Below, in pieces: positions 1 through 7,044 of a stretch of DNA of 12,226 nt. The stretch lies in contig CAZYDR010000108.1 of NCBI GenBank assembly GCA_964645285.1, positions 1 through 12,226 on the forward strand, given 5' to 3'. The position numbers were made by a program, and so were the translations under genes. The notes under the pieces were generated by a model. It saw only the letters and a list, made by a program, of their open reading frames with translations, was not told where the DNA came from and did not search any database. Position 1 is the first letter of the stretch. Every line of letters starts with the position of its first letter. Source of the DNA: JAYZAP01 sp964645285. GTDB lineage: Bacteria; Pseudomonadota; Alphaproteobacteria; JAAXGF01.

Positions 1-282
1 GAGGGATCGGAGGTCCGCCAGTTCTTCTTCCAGGGTCGCTACTCGTTGCTCCATCAACTCGACGAGCACCAGCGCCTCAGAGTGAGTGAGAACGACCTCA
101 ACGACTTGGGTTGTGGTTGGGGCTGCTGCCGTGGTCGGCGGAGCAGTTGTTCGAGCGGAAGAGGTGGTGGAGGTCGTGGCCTTCGGCGAAATGGTCGTTG
201 TCGGCGCTCGGGTGATGGTGCCTGTCTCGCTGCTGCACCCAGCCAGGAGTGCAACAGCCAACAACCCGGTCAATCGCTTCAT
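1..282 (-). CDS. Putative lipoprotein (3' end beyond the window)
   Basis: Read leftward from an ATG at 282-280, the frame stays open to base 1, giving 94 residues of a longer protein. It starts MKRLTGLLAVALLAGCSS: a basic N-terminus, a short hydrophobic core and an LAGC lipobox with the lipidated Cys at residue 16, so a secreted, membrane-anchored lipoprotein is expected. Residues 20 to about 62 form a Thr/Ala/Pro-rich linker with runs of TTT, then a Glu/Leu-rich helical stretch (about 72-94) that could be a coiled coil. An in-frame ATG at 321 is an alternative start, but it would bury the signal peptide, and neither start has a good ribosome binding site. It is the only convincing leftward gene here. 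Role unknown; phage lipoproteins sometimes act in superinfection exclusion or lysis, but nothing seen here proves that. Confidence 0.7.
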   Translation of the reverse strand, partial: MKRLTGLLAVALLAGCSSETGTITRAPTTTISPKATTSTTSSARTTAPPTTAAAPTTTQVVEVVLTHSEALVLVELMEQRVATLEEELADLRSL

Positions 283-312
283 CAGGCCCGACGGTAGTTC
301 TCGACGGCCGTC

Positions 313-486
313 ATGGCACATCCATCTGAGACCGAGGCCGCCACCATCCGGGCCGACGTCCACATCCCCAACCACCACTCCATCAAAGAACTGGGCCGCC
401 GGCTCGACCGGCTGGTCCGACGACAGACCGCCTACAGGAGGTCCCCATGTTCAGCACCATCCACCCCGCCCGCCTCTTCGCTTTGA
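313..486 (+). CDS. Small hypothetical protein, 57 aa
   Basis: Short rightward ORF starting MAHPSETEAATIRADVH and ending just inside the next gene (40-nt overlap). The reason to call it is codon use: most third positions through residue 40 are G or C, with strings such as ACC ATC CGG GCC GAC GTC, as in the certain genes of the window. Residues 24-45 are rich in Arg and Leu and could be a basic amphipathic helix. No Shine-Dalgarno sequence is visible before the ATG, and the start lies only 30 nt from the divergent lipoprotein start, leaving little room for a promoter. I do not recognise a family. It may be a small gene paired with the holin-like gene, whose ribosome binding site lies inside its 3' end. 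Confidence 0.5.
   Translation: MAHPSETEAATIRADVHIPNHHSIKELGRRLDRLVRRQTAYRRSPCSAPSTPPASSL
436..441 (+). promoter_or_regulatory. Strong ribosome binding site of the holin-like gene
   Basis: A perfect AGGAGG lies five bases before the ATG at 447. It is the best Shine-Dalgarno match at the left end and is the main reason for preferring this short frame over the longer overlapping frame on the same strand. Confidence 0.8.
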
Positions 487-611
487 TCGAAGCGATCATC
501 GCTGCCGTCGCAGCCTTTACCCCATTGACCGGCCCCCAGGTAGCGGCCTTGTGCGCCGTGGCCGCTGTGCTCACGGGTGAACAGGTCAAGCGCCGGGTCG
601 ACAAGGCATAG
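447..611 (+). CDS. Holin-like small membrane protein, 54 aa
   Basis: A 54-residue protein with a perfect AGGAGG five bases upstream. It starts MFSTIHPARLFALIEAIIAAV and has two hydrophobic segments (about residues 10-24 and 31-43) separated by a short FTPLTGPQ turn, then a charged tail EQVKRRVDKA. This two-segment layout with the phrase LTGPQVAAL resembles small membrane proteins of actinobacterial tailed phages that are often annotated as holins or as membrane proteins of the lysis cassette. A holin forms inner-membrane holes that release endolysin. No endolysin gene is in the window, so the lysis assignment is inference. It is followed by a non-coding stretch. Confidence 0.65.
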   Translation: MFSTIHPARLFALIEAIIAAVAAFTPLTGPQVAALCAVAAVLTGEQVKRRVDKA

Positions 612-764
612 CCGGCAGCCGAGACCCCTGTGTTTTCAAGGGTTTCCAGGCATCGGCCGTGACAAATGGCCAAAACAACCCGCCCCCCTTACCCATCTAC
701 CCCTCCCGGAGGCCCTTAGAAGGGCGCTACGGGGCAGCTGTGGGGTCCTACGCCATCACCCTCA

Positions 765-791
765 CTGAACTGAAAGCGCCCCGCCTCCGAC
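765..791 (+). promoter_or_regulatory. Repeated 27-bp element, copy A
   Basis: CTGAAC and CTCCGAC start 20 bases apart, with AGCGCCC in the conserved middle. Over 35 bases (762-796) this copy aligns without gaps to copy B: both ends match (TCAC, C or T, GAACT on the left; CTCCGACAGGTC on the right). There is no gene directly downstream; a hairpin and a terminator follow within 90 bases, so if this is a promoter it would make a short RNA. Confidence 0.7.
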
Positions 792-801
792 AGGTCTACT
801 C

Positions 802-880
802 GTAGCGCCTGCTGCTACATCCACCCCACCCGGAAGTCCCGTCCCCACCGTCCCCCGGGGGCGGGACTTCTCTCGTTTTC
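802..880 (+). ncRNA. Candidate short RNA between copy A and the terminator
   Basis: If copy A acts as a promoter with the spacing suggested by copies D and E, transcription would begin at G802. That is the first base of a GTAGC/GCTAC hairpin (802-806 with 814-818), and the RNA would end about 75 nt later at the terminator at 833-880. No ORF of any size with a ribosome binding site lies inside. This is an inference from layout only; the stretch could simply be leader or spacer DNA. Confidence 0.3.
833..880 (+). terminator. Strong intrinsic terminator before the replication operon
   Basis: A 14-bp stem, GAAGTCCCGTCCCC (833-846) with GGGGGCGGGACTTC (857-870), has a single wobble pair and a 10-nt loop, followed by TCTCGTTTT. 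It sits just before copy B and would insulate the operon from upstream transcription. Confidence 0.85.
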
Positions 881-881
881 A

Positions 882-908
882 CCGAACTCCGAGGGCTCCT
901 TCTCCGAC
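882..908 (+). promoter_or_regulatory. Repeated 27-bp element, copy B (upstream of the replication operon)
   Basis: CCGAAC and CTCCGAC start 20 bases apart, with AGGGCTC in the middle. It begins two bases after the terminator and lies 31 bases before the GTG of the exonuclease gene, which has its own GGAG site at 931-934. The position strongly suggests the main promoter of the operon. By analogy with copies D and E the transcript would begin near A919. Confidence 0.75.
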
Positions 909-939
909 AGGTCCTGACATACCAACGAACGGAGAAAAC

Positions 940-1746
940 GTGACCAAGCCCGCAGTCAAAACCTTCAAGCGGGAAGGGAGCCGCTGGTACGTCGACCCGA
1001 ACTCGGGCGACCGCCAGCCGTCAGTGACATCCATCCTGAACTCCTTACCCAAGCCAGCCATCGCCTTCTGGCGGGGTAAGGAAGTCGCCAAGGCCGCCGT
1101 CGACGACATCGGTGTGGTGATCGACCTGGTCACCAAGGGCCGGAGCGAGGCGGCGGTCGATCACTTGAAACGAGCACCCGATCGGTCATCCGGCAAGGCC
1201 GCCGAGTTGGGGTCGGCCATCCACGACCTGGTCGACCGCCACAACAAGGGCGAGACCCTCGACCGGGTCCACCCCGACTACCGCCCCTTCCTCGACACCT
1301 ACGAGCGCTACATCAAGGAGTTCTCGCCCGGGGTCATCGAGTCCGAGGTAACCGTCTGGTCCGACACCTACAACTTCGCCGGGACGCTGGACATGATCAC
1401 CATGTTCGACGACGAGGCCGTAATCATCGACCTGAAAACTGGCGCCTCGGGCGTCTGGCCTGATGTGAGCCTGCAACTGGCGGCCTACGCCAGAGCCGAC
1501 TGCATCCTCGAGCCCTCCGGCGAGCGCCGACCGATGCCGAAGATCGACGGGGCGGCGGCGCTGTGGCTGCGTCCCGACAAGTTCGAGCTAGTGCCGGTCA
1601 GGGCACTCGATGACGACGTCTGGGCGGTGTTCCTCGCCCTGCAACAGGTCGCTTCCTGGCAACGGGAAACGAGCAAGGGGGTCCTCGGGCCCCCACTACA
1701 ACCAGAAACCAAAGCACAGAAGGAGGCCACAGGTGGCCCTCAGTAA
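940..1746 (+). CDS. RecB/Cas4-like PD-(D/E)XK exonuclease
   Basis: 268 residues from a GTG start preceded by GGAG (931-934). The PD-(D/E)XK nuclease signature of the RecB and phage-exonuclease type is present in order: GSAIH (His95), ESEV (around Glu134/Glu136), GTLD (Asp151), IDLKTG (Asp164 and Lys166) and QLAAYA (Gln179, Tyr183). The Cys clusters that bind Fe-S in Cas4 and AddB are absent (a single Cys, at residue 188), so this is a phage recombination or processing exonuclease rather than Cas4. Such enzymes resect DNA ends for recombination during replication. It is the first gene of the operon, and its 3' end overlaps the gp3-like gene by 14 nt. The family is secure; the exact role is inferred. 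Confidence 0.85.
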   Translation: MTKPAVKTFKREGSRWYVDPNSGDRQPSVTSILNSLPKPAIAFWRGKEVAKAAVDDIGVVIDLVTKGRSEAAVDHLKRAPDRSSGKAAELGSAIHDLVDRHNKGETLDRVHPDYRPFLDTYERYIKEFSPGVIESEVTVWSDTYNFAGTLDMITMFDDEAVIIDLKTGASGVWPDVSLQLAAYARADCILEPSGERRPMPKIDGAAALWLRPDKFELVPVRALDDDVWAVFLALQQVASWQRETSKGVLGPPLQPETKAQKEATGGPQ

Positions 1747-2386
1747 AGCGATATTCAACCAGCCCCCGAGTTTCGGCCAGGACGACATTGTCGGCCGGGT
1801 CCGTTCGGGGACACAGGACAACGGCCGCCCGGTCGCCCTCCAGCAGTGGCGGTTCACGCTCGGCGATCCTGCCCTGGCCAAACAAGTCGCCGCCCAATAT
1901 GGCGGCACTCCACAACCGTGGGAAACCAAGACCGACGAGGCCCTGGAGATCTTCTCCACGGTCGAGACGTTGGCCGTGACATTCGAGGACATCTTCGCCG
2001 AGATGACTTTGTGGGGAAGATCGAAGCCGATCCGTTCCTGCGACGGTGTGTTCCAGACCGACGATGCCAAGACGCCCTGCGCCTGCCCCGCCGACTTCGC
2101 CGAGAGGAAGGTCAAGGCCAAGGAGGGGTCGGCCTGTCAGCCGAACATCAAGGTCCGGTTCCGCCTGGCCGACATGCCGGACGCTGGCATCTGGCGCTTC
2201 ACCTCATCGTCATGGCAACTGGCGGCCGAGATCCCCGACCTTGTCGAGGACCTCGAGGCCCACCGGGTCGCCGGCGATAGTGCCGGCACCCTCGGCCTGA
2301 AGGTCGTCGAGTGGCAGACCAAGGCGGGCGAGGACAGGAAGTTCACTCGGCCATTCATCAAGCTCGGCGCCCTGGCGGCGGTCTGA
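1733..2386 (+). CDS. phiC31 gp3-like protein (recombination directionality factor family)
   Basis: 217 residues from a GTG at 1733, chosen because AAGGAGG ends six bases upstream; longer in-frame starts would run deep into the exonuclease gene. The order of features resembles the gp3-like family of actinobacteriophages as I remember it: VGRVRSG (residues 20-26), RPVALQQWRFTLGDP (32-46), WETKTDEALEIFS (63-75), LWGRSKPIRSCDGV (93-106), CACP (116-119), SACQPN (133-138), then RFRLAD. Cys103, 116, 118 and 135 could bind a metal. In phiC31 gp3 binds the serine integrase and switches it from integration to excision; related proteins occur in replication operons and may have a separate replication role. 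A serine integrase would be expected elsewhere in the genome. The name rests on recalled family patterns, not a search. Confidence 0.72.
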   Translation: MALSKAIFNQPPSFGQDDIVGRVRSGTQDNGRPVALQQWRFTLGDPALAKQVAAQYGGTPQPWETKTDEALEIFSTVETLAVTFEDIFAEMTLWGRSKPIRSCDGVFQTDDAKTPCACPADFAERKVKAKEGSACQPNIKVRFRLADMPDAGIWRFTSSSWQLAAEIPDLVEDLEAHRVAGDSAGTLGLKVVEWQTKAGEDRKFTRPFIKLGALAAV

Positions 2387-2721
2387 TGGCTAACCCGTCA
2401 CGAGCCAGAGGCACCAGATTCGAGGTGGCCTGCGCCGACTACCTACGGTCGGCCGGGTTCCCGGAGTGCTTCAGAATGGCCACGGCGGGTGAACACGACT
2501 GCGGCGATCTGGGGGGGCTGCCCCAGGTCGCAGTGGAGTGCAGAGATAGGGCCCGCCTGGATCTGGCCGGCAACGTGGCCGACGCCAACCGCCGGGCCAT
2601 AGAGAAGAAGGTGCCCTACGGCTTCACGATTATGAAAAAGCGGGGCGCCCCGATCGCTGACTCCTACGTGGCCTGCGACCTCGAAACATTCGCCGCCATC
2701 CTCGCTGCGCTGAACGCCTGA
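2386..2721 (+). CDS. Holliday-junction-resolvase-like PD-(D/E)XK nuclease, 111 aa
   Basis: The ATG at 2386 overlaps the previous stop (TGATG), a coupled start; an ORF extension upstream has no support. The small nuclease fold is suggested by RGTRFEVACADYL (Glu13), HDCGDLGGLP (Asp41) and VAVECRDR (Glu51, Arg53), then a basic stretch and YVACDLETFAAIL. Similar proteins of about 110 residues in actinophage replication operons are annotated as Holliday junction resolvases, which cut four-way DNA junctions. The oddity is Arg53, where the family normally has the catalytic Lys of the E-x-K motif. Either Arg substitutes or the enzyme is impaired. The last bases of the gene carry copy D of the repeated element, which starts in the codons before the stop. 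Confidence 0.68.
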   Translation: MANPSRARGTRFEVACADYLRSAGFPECFRMATAGEHDCGDLGGLPQVAVECRDRARLDLAGNVADANRRAIEKKVPYGFTIMKKRGAPIADSYVACDLETFAAILAALNA

Positions 2722-2736
2722 CGGCCGAACTCCGAC
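2710..2736 (+). promoter_or_regulatory. Repeated 27-bp element, copy D (upstream of the primase-helicase)
   Basis: CTGAAC and CTCCGAC start 20 bases apart, with GACGGCC in the middle. The left half lies in the last codons of the resolvase-like gene and the right half in the gap. The GTG start of the primase-helicase is exactly 11 nt after the final C, and no good Shine-Dalgarno lies between them, so an internal promoter giving a leaderless message is plausible. Confidence 0.7.
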
Positions 2737-2746
2737 GGGTGCAGGG

Positions 2747-5257
2747 GTGACAACTCTCCAACAAATCCTCGACAAGGTTGACGACGTCCGGGCGGAGGGC
2801 TCCTCCTACCTTGGCATCTGCCCCTGTCACGACGACCACCGGCCCAGCCTGGCCATCACCCTCCAAGACACAGGCAAGCTGCTCCTCTACTGCCGGGCCG
2901 GGTGTCCTACGACCGAGGTGGTACTGGCCCTCGGGTTACGGATGAGCGACCTCTTCTCCGTCGAACCCGGCGACGGGGTGACCGTGGCTAGTGGTGGTCC
3001 ACCGGCACCACCGACGGCCGACCACATCGCCTCGGTCGAGGACTACGTCACCGCCGCCAACGCTGTCTATCGAGGTAGCCCGGCAGCGACCTACTGCCTG
3101 GAACGGTTCGGCCTCGACGAAGATCAGGCGTACTACTTCCGGCTCGGGTTCGACGACGGTTCTCTCGACATGCCCTGGACGACCCCTACCTTCCGCAGGG
3201 TGCCCCGGCTGGTCGTCCCGTTCGTCGGGTTCGATGGGGTGGTCCGGGCAGTTCAGGGCAGGGCCTTGTTCGATGACCTAGTCAGCTGGTGTGGCCTCCG
3301 TAATCCGCCAGGGCACAGTTGGTCCACCATCGGGACGTTCATCCTCGACGGTGACGACGCCAACTGCTTAATCGCCGAAGGCCCGGGTGACGCCCTGACG
3401 TCACTAGCCGGCGGGACCTCGTCGGTGCTCATCAGGGGCGCCGCTCTAAGTCGCAACTCCTCGACCATCGACACGTTGATCGCAGGCACTCATGGCCGTC
3501 GAATCATCCTGGCTGGTGACGCCGATGCGGCGGGAATCGACTTCAACTTGAGCCTCGGCGCTGCGCTGGCTGGTGCCGGCGGCCAGGTCCACACCCTCGA
3601 ACTCGAAGCCTCTGACCTGACGGCCTGGCGGGAGGCCGACCCGGTGGCCTTCCCGGAGGCCTTCCGGCGAGCCCTACGGGCAGCGCCCCGCATTGACGCC
3701 AACGCCACGCCACCCCCGCCTCCTGTCGCCGACGGTGATGGCGACGACGAGGAGGAGCGGTTCCGGCAAACAGATGAAGGCAACGCCCGGCGCTTCATGG
3801 CCCTCACCGGTGGCGGCGTTCGCTTTGTGCCGCAACTGGGCTGGCTCATCTACGACACCGGAATGTGGCATCAAGACGAGCACCGCCTCGTAGAGCGGGC
3901 CATGGCAGCGGTGTGTGAGGGAATGATCGCCGAGGGTCGGGACATGGTCGACGCCGGGCTACTGGTCCACGATGACGACCTCGTCGACCAAGGCGAACGG
4001 CTGATCAAGTGGGGCCTACGGTCAGAAAACACGCCCCGCTTTGACAATGCCATCAAGCGGGCCCGGCCCCTGGCGGCCCTGGACTTCGACCTCCTGGATA
4101 GGAACGACCACCTGCTGCCGGTGGCTAACGGAACGCTCGACCTACGGACGGCGGAGCTACTCGAACACAGCCCGGAACACTTCATGACGTTCCGGCTGGA
4201 TGTGTCCTACGTGCCTGACGCCCCGGCGCCCAGGTTCAAGCAGTTCTTGCTCGAAATCTTTGACGGGGCGACCGAGATGGTCGAGTACGTCCGCCGCCTG
4301 ATCGGCTACGGCCTGACCGGGTCGACGGCCGAGCAATCGTTCGCCCTTTTCCACGGCGTTGGAGCGAACGGAAAAAGTGTGCTGACGTCGACGATCAACC
4401 ACGTCTTTGACGCCATCGTCGGCGTGGCCTCGTTCGCCACGTTCGAGCTGAAGCCGGCCGGGTCCTCGACCGCCGACCTGGCGGCCTTGAGGAACCGGAG
4501 GCTCGTACTAGCCCAAGAAGGCGAGGCCGGCCGCCCGATGGCCGAGTCGGTTTTGAAGCGCTGCACCGGCGGTGACAAGCTGACGGCGAGGCATCTTTAC
4601 CGGGAGGCCATGTCTTTTTGGCCTCACTTCTTGCTGGTGTTGAGCACCAACCACCGGCCAAAGATCCGAGGGCAGGACCCTGGCTTCTGGCGGCGAGTGA
4701 ACTACGTGCCCTTCAGTGTGTTCATCGAACCCGAACGGCGGGACCCGCAACTCGTCGACAAACTGGTCGCCGAGGCCGAGGGCGTCATGGCCTTCTTTGT
4801 CGAGGGGGCGAGGCAGTGGTACGAGGCGGGCAGCCTGAACCCGCCGGCCCAGGTTCGAGAGGGCACCGACAGTTATCAGGTGACGTCCGACGAACTCGGT
4901 GGCTTCGTCGGCTGGATCGTTGTCGGCGACCCGTCAGCCCGCATCCTCGGCCGCGAGGTGTACGAGGAATACCGGTCGTGGGCGATCGCCGAGGGGGTGT
5001 CCCCGTGGTCGGCCCGGGCGGTCTATGAGGGCCTGTGTGAACGCCTGCCCGGCGTGGTCAAGCGGAAGCGCAAAGAGGGCGTGTGGCTTGATGGTCTACG
5101 CCTTGCCACCGACGCCGACCGTGAAGGTGATGAAGGTGGTGACAGTGACCCCCACTCACTGACTTTGCCTAACGTTCCCGATTCCAACAGAGTTGTGAAA
5201 GTTAGTGAAGAGGGGTCATTACCACCATCATCGTCACCCGGCGGAGGTGGCCGATGA
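2747..5257 (+). CDS. Bifunctional DNA primase-helicase (Toprim primase plus superfamily 3 helicase)
   Basis: 836 residues from a GTG start. Domains in order: a CHC2-type zinc ribbon (Cys25, His28, Cys49, Cys53); a Toprim primase core with Glu211 in LIAEGPGDAL and Asp258/Asp260 in ILAGDADAAG; a Pro/Asp/Glu-rich linker (about 320-340); a D5/P4-type region; and a superfamily 3 helicase with Walker A GVGANGKS (537-544), a Walker B-like strand LVLAQEGE (586-593), a sensor LSTNHRP (632-638) and candidate arginine fingers in GFWRRV (646-651). A winged-helix-like C-terminal region ends in a low-complexity Gly/Ser/Asp tail (about 790-836). It makes RNA primers and unwinds DNA at the fork. The stop overlaps the polymerase start by 4 nt (ATGA). 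Family and architecture are certain; the tail has no assigned role. Confidence 0.93.
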   Translation: MTTLQQILDKVDDVRAEGSSYLGICPCHDDHRPSLAITLQDTGKLLLYCRAGCPTTEVVLALGLRMSDLFSVEPGDGVTVASGGPPAPPTADHIASVEDYVTAANAVYRGSPAATYCLERFGLDEDQAYYFRLGFDDGSLDMPWTTPTFRRVPRLVVPFVGFDGVVRAVQGRALFDDLVSWCGLRNPPGHSWSTIGTFILDGDDANCLIAEGPGDALTSLAGGTSSVLIRGAALSRNSSTIDTLIAGTHGRRIILAGDADAAGIDFNLSLGAALAGAGGQVHTLELEASDLTAWREADPVAFPEAFRRALRAAPRIDANATPPPPPVADGDGDDEEERFRQTDEGNARRFMALTGGGVRFVPQLGWLIYDTGMWHQDEHRLVERAMAAVCEGMIAEGRDMVDAGLLVHDDDLVDQGERLIKWGLRSENTPRFDNAIKRARPLAALDFDLLDRNDHLLPVANGTLDLRTAELLEHSPEHFMTFRLDVSYVPDAPAPRFKQFLLEIFDGATEMVEYVRRLIGYGLTGSTAEQSFALFHGVGANGKSVLTSTINHVFDAIVGVASFATFELKPAGSSTADLAALRNRRLVLAQEGEAGRPMAESVLKRCTGGDKLTARHLYREAMSFWPHFLLVLSTNHRPKIRGQDPGFWRRVNYVPFSVFIEPERRDPQLVDKLVAEAEGVMAFFVEGARQWYEAGSLNPPAQVREGTDSYQVTSDELGGFVGWIVVGDPSARILGREVYEEYRSWAIAEGVSPWSARAVYEGLCERLPGVVKRKRKEGVWLDGLRLATDADREGDEGGDSDPHSLTLPNVPDSNRVVKVSEEGSLPPSSSPGGGGR

Positions 5258-7044
5258 ACAGAACCCCGCCACTCCGGCCTCAAATGGACGGGGCACCAAC
5301 CGTCTACCCGATCCGAACGGGTGACGATGTCACCTCGGCCATTGCCTGGATCGTCACCTGCCCGCCTTTCATCACCCTCGACACGGAGACGACAGGGGTC
5401 GATTACGGCGACCAGGTGCGCCTGTTGCAGTTCGGCGACGACCGGACAGCGTTCACCGTCGACCCGCATCGTTACCCGGCGATCCTGGAGACCATTCTCT
5501 TCACCGAGACGCCGCTGGTGTGTCACAACAGTCCCTTCGATGTCCTGCACCTGGCCAAACTGGTCGACCCGGACAAGGTGGCCCACCACGCCGACGCCAT
5601 CCTCGAACGAACCACTGACACGCAACTGCTGGCCCACTTGGTCGACCCGAGAGACCGGAGCGAAAGGGGCGCTATAGGCCACGGTCTGAAGGGGCTCGCC
5701 GAGCATTACGTCGACCGGAACAGCCCCGACTCGCAGAAGGCGCTGAAGCAGCGGTTCAAGGAGTTAGGCCTCAAGGGCTCCGCCGCCTGGGCCAACATTC
5801 CCCTCGACGATCCGACCTACAACCTGTACGGCGGCGTCGATGTCCTACTGACGAGCCGGCTTTATCCGATCCTCCGGGACAAGGTGGCCGAGTTGGGCAT
5901 GGACCACCTGGCCGAGATGGAGCACCGGGTCCAAAAGGTAACGACCCGGATGACCGCCACCGGTGTCGGCGTCGACCTGGACTACGCCCGGGCCCTATCT
6001 GACGACCTGGACCATGAGCGACGGGTCGCCGAACGTCTGGCTGCGATGTACGGCGTGGCCAACGTCGGCTCGACGGCCCAGGTGGCCGAGGCGCTCAAGG
6101 TGCGGGGCTGCGACCTAACCGAAACCACCCCGACCGGTCAGCCGAAAGTCGACCGGGCGGTCCTCGAGGCACTCGACGACGATCTCGCCAAGGCCGTCCT
6201 GGCCGCCAAGACAGCCAGCAAGGCCCGCTCCGCCTGGGTGGCGCCCATCATCCACCACGCCACCCTCGATGGCCGCTGCCACCCCCGCATCCGGACGCTG
6301 GCCGCTCGTACCGGCCGCTCGTCGATCACCGACCCGCCGATGCAGCAACTCCCCACCAACGACCATCGCATCCGGTCGTGCTTCGTTACCGACCCGGGGC
6401 AGACGTTCGTCTCGATCGACTACCAAAACATCGAACTCCGCTGCCTAGCCGCCCTGGCGTCCGAGGATCAGATGACCGCCGCCTTCCAGGCCGGTGAAGA
6501 CCTCCACTCGTCGATGGCCCAGCTGGTGTTCGGCGAGGTGACCCCTGAGACGAGGCGCCGACAAAAGGGCCTTTCGTTCGGGGTGGTCTACGGCGGTGGA
6601 GTAGCGACGTTGGCCAGGCAGACCAACATCACCGAGACCGAAGCCAAGATCGCCATGGACCGCTTCCGCCGGACCTTCCCGAAGATCGGACGCTGGTCGT
6701 CGCAACTCGTCGAACGGGTCAAGTTCGGCGAGGGCATCGTTATCACGGCCACCAACCGCCGTATCCCCTGTCCGAGGGATCGGGCTTATCGGGCGGTCTC
6801 GTACGCCGTCCAGAGCCTGGCCTCGGACATCTTTAAGGGGGCGCTCGTCGAACTCGATGACGCCGGCCTGGCCGACTACATCCGACTGCCGATTCACGAC
6901 GAGGTTCTTTGCGAGGTGCCGACCAACCAGGCCAACGAGATCGCCACCACCATCGCTGAAACCATGGCCGGCGACCTGGGCGACGTGCCGATCACCACCG
7001 ACATCGAAGTCATCGGGCCACGATGGGGCGACAAATACCGATGA
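5254..7044 (+). CDS. Family A DNA polymerase with 3'-5' exonuclease
   Basis: 596 residues, coupled to the primase by an ATGA overlap. The N-terminal proofreading exonuclease is intact: Exo I LDTETTG (Asp43, Glu45), Exo II CHNSPFD (Asn92, Asp96) and Exo III YGGVD (Tyr192, Asp196). The polymerase domain has motif A SIDYQNIELR (Asp389), motif B from RRRQKGLSFGVVYGG (Lys438, Phe442, Tyr446) and motif C IHDEV (His548, Asp549, Glu550). There is no 5'-3' exonuclease domain, as usual for phage replicative polymerases. Motif A reads DYQNIELR where bacterial Pol I has DYSQIELR, so the two residues after the Tyr differ. This is the replicative polymerase partner of the primase-helicase. The next gene starts inside the stop codon region. 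Confidence 0.95.
   Translation: MNRTPPLRPQMDGAPTVYPIRTGDDVTSAIAWIVTCPPFITLDTETTGVDYGDQVRLLQFGDDRTAFTVDPHRYPAILETILFTETPLVCHNSPFDVLHLAKLVDPDKVAHHADAILERTTDTQLLAHLVDPRDRSERGAIGHGLKGLAEHYVDRNSPDSQKALKQRFKELGLKGSAAWANIPLDDPTYNLYGGVDVLLTSRLYPILRDKVAELGMDHLAEMEHRVQKVTTRMTATGVGVDLDYARALSDDLDHERRVAERLAAMYGVANVGSTAQVAEALKVRGCDLTETTPTGQPKVDRAVLEALDDDLAKAVLAAKTASKARSAWVAPIIHHATLDGRCHPRIRTLAARTGRSSITDPPMQQLPTNDHRIRSCFVTDPGQTFVSIDYQNIELRCLAALASEDQMTAAFQAGEDLHSSMAQLVFGEVTPETRRRQKGLSFGVVYGGGVATLARQTNITETEAKIAMDRFRRTFPKIGRWSSQLVERVKFGEGIVITATNRRIPCPRDRAYRAVSYAVQSLASDIFKGALVELDDAGLADYIRLPIHDEVLCEVPTNQANEIATTIAETMAGDLGDVPITTDIEVIGPRWGDKYR

Larger units (their letters stand above)
612..939. other. Non-coding regulatory region before the replication operon
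   Basis: No credible gene is seen in these 328 bases. The stretch holds, in order: a weak hairpin with one mismatch (622-630 with 637-645, loop TGTTTT); a 14-nt palindrome GCCCTTAGAAGGGC at 712-725; copy A of the repeated element (765-791); a small hairpin GTAGC/GCTAC (802-818); a strong terminator (833-880); copy B of the element (882-908); and the ribosome binding site of the first operon gene. It looks like a control region where upstream transcription stops and the replication operon begins. Confidence 0.7.

Noticed and set aside
86..580. A 164-codon rightward frame over the left end
   Set aside because: It runs antisense to the lipoprotein and out of frame with the holin-like gene; its composition (runs of Val, then Pro and Arg) is that of a shadow frame.
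577..768. A 63-codon rightward frame after the holin-like gene
   Set aside because: No ribosome binding site, coding-like codon pattern or recognisable sequence; it starts inside the holin-like gene and covers the palindrome and the start of copy A.
940..1746. Cas4, which would hint at a CRISPR link
   Set aside because: The nuclease motifs fit the RecB superfamily, but the Fe-S cysteines of Cas4 are missing, no other cas gene is present, and no CRISPR-like array of repeats was seen.
4830..4857. Other CTGAAC occurrences inside genes (for example near 1039, 4830, 7385 and 8257)
   Set aside because: None has CTCCGAC at the fixed distance, so they are not copies of the element.
5023..5706. A 227-codon leftward frame across the primase-polymerase junction
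   Set aside because: It lies fully antisense to two certain genes and has no motif; long antisense frames are common in high-GC DNA.
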